DNA of 64,000 bases from Candidatus Limivivens intestinipullorum (GTDB taxonomy: Bacteria; Bacillota; Clostridia; Lachnospirales; Lachnospiraceae). Numbering within the stretch: the first letter of the stretch is position 1; each line of letters opens with the position of its first letter. Positions 63,683 to 64,000 of this stretch are shown piece after piece. The stretch lies in the NCBI GenBank assembly GCA_018711185.1, contig DVIQ01000110.1:27165-91164 (forward strand), given 5' to 3'. Below the pieces are notes generated by a model, which searched no databases, had not been told where the DNA came from, and was given only the letters and a program-made list of their open reading frames with translations. The translations under genes and the position numbers were made by a program.

Positions 63683-63766
63683 GTTGCTGCTTGCGGCAGC
63701 CGCAAACACCTGCTGTTTGCAAGGTAAGATGATGCTTCAGGCGTGGGCCTGCCCTTCAATAGTAAT
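63683..63766 (+). repeat. Compact copy of the dispersed element
   Basis: The left end GTTGCTGCTTGCGGCAGCCG differs from the MITE end only by transitions. Arms GCAAACA/TGTTTGC around CCTGC, then GTAAGATGATGCTTCAGGCG, a short GGGC/GCCC stem and CAATAGTAAT at the right. 84 bp. Confidence 0.65.
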
Positions 63767-63869
63767 TTTTCTTTTGTCCTTGATAATCTCATAAAGGAGA
63801 CCAGCAAGAGTAACAATGAGTATACCTCCCCTTATCCTTCAATATCTTTTTCTTTTCCGCGCGTTCCGC

Positions 63870-64000
63870 AATCGGATAGGGGAGATTTTACCCTCTCCTT
63901 CCACACCACGTAGCGTACCGTTCGGTACTACGCGGTTCAATAGTTTACACGTACTTTTAGATAGTGGGCAGTCATGGATGGATATCCGAGTCTGTCCACT
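63870..64000 (-). mobile_element. 3' end of a group II intron (domains V-VI), cut by window edge
   Basis: The minus strand reads TTGAACCGCG, then arms GTACCG/CGGTAC, then ACGTGGTGTGGAAGG, like the domain V region of bacterial introns of the GAACCGCC...GGTGGTGTGAGAGG type. An AGAGGG/TCCCCT stem with CTATCCGATT at its 3' side fits domain VI. The 3' boundary is near 63870. No 5' end is visible. Confidence 0.65.
63937..64000 (-). CDS. C-terminal end of a group II intron maturase (partial)
   Basis: The minus-strand frame reads LGYPSMTAHYLKVRVNY then TGA at 63937-63939, about where intron-encoded reverse transcriptase/maturase ORFs end, directly before domain V. Only about 20 codons are in the window, so the identification rests on position and a loosely matching ending. 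Confidence 0.5.
   Translation of the reverse strand, partial: VDRLGYPSMTAHYLKVRVNY

Larger units (their letters stand above)
63655..64000. other. 3' flank: structured element and group II intron end
   Basis: Holds a compact dispersed element (63683-63766) and the 3' end of a group II intron (63870-64000). Between them (63760-63835, minus strand) a short hydrophobic frame reading LVTLAGLLYEIIKDKRK has GGGGAGG upstream but no standard start codon in frame; left uncalled. Confidence 0.5.

Noticed and set aside
63589..63816. A 75-codon TTG-start frame on the minus strand with GGGGAGG upstream
   Set aside because: It runs through a structured repeat and into the end of the DUF1846 gene; the sequence is not protein-like.

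Overview
The window looks like the chromosome of a gut-type clostridial bacterium, most likely Lachnospiraceae. This rests on gene content, moderate GC, GGAGG ribosome-binding sites, sigma-A promoters, a T-box upstream of an archaeal-type (short) ProRS, a uvrC-hprK-glcK block, DUF1540 and DUF1846 proteins, a Csp-like S8 peptidase and a YtrA-type GntR/ABC operon. No rRNA, tRNA, CRISPR array or intact IS transposase was seen. Most genes from 1 to 38.9 kb lie on the minus strand.

Layout. 0.0-0.7 kb: 5' end of infC with an AUU start and a long structured leader. 0.7-5 kb: a truncated ABC ATPase, a DUF1540 protein and a GntR-ABC operon with a 12-bp inverted-repeat operator. 5-18 kb: housekeeping and accessory genes: PHP phosphoesterase, M20 peptidase, TIGR01440 protein, YdcF protein, SEC-C protein, GH51 arabinofuranosidase, a short KdpD/KdpE pair, nitrilase-family amidase, two small proteins, MBOAT acyltransferase and an S8 peptidase. 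18.4-33.1 kb: two complete Liv-type amino-acid ABC importers, each with a cytidylate-kinase-like protein. They flank a class-III aminotransferase, an iron alcohol dehydrogenase and a PucR regulator, which together read as an amine/omega-amino-acid uptake and fermentation locus. 33.3-39.7 kb: T-box/proS, a HAD phosphatase, a secreted trigger-factor-like lipoprotein, a polysaccharide deacetylase and a small membrane protein. 39.8-44.1 kb: DUF1934, YigZ and a class A penicillin-binding protein. 44.2-52.8 kb: a YesM/YesN two-component system, a CUT1 sugar importer without its own ATPase, and a GH2 enzyme carrying the N-x-K signature of beta-glucuronidases, together a glucuronide-utilisation operon. 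52.9-61.7 kb: a DMT transporter, a second iron alcohol dehydrogenase, glcK, hprK, uvrC and ftsH. 62.2-63.7 kb: a DUF1846 protein. The last ~130 bases look like the 3' end of a group II intron on the minus strand, with the last codons of its maturase.

The most unusual signal is intergenic. A family of about ten short structured elements is scattered through the gaps between genes. Two full-length copies (143 and 142 bp, seven differences) have 12-bp terminal inverted repeats and 8-bp target duplications, and one has landed inside a transcription terminator and separated its stem from its T-tract. Other members keep the architecture (about 10-bp stem, CSTGC-like loop, then a conserved GTAAGAA..TGATTCAGG block) but have quite different stem sequences that still pair, which suggests selection on structure. 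A second pair of repeats carries a conserved GCAACGAGCCAAGCG motif placed directly after terminators. I cannot name a family for either set.
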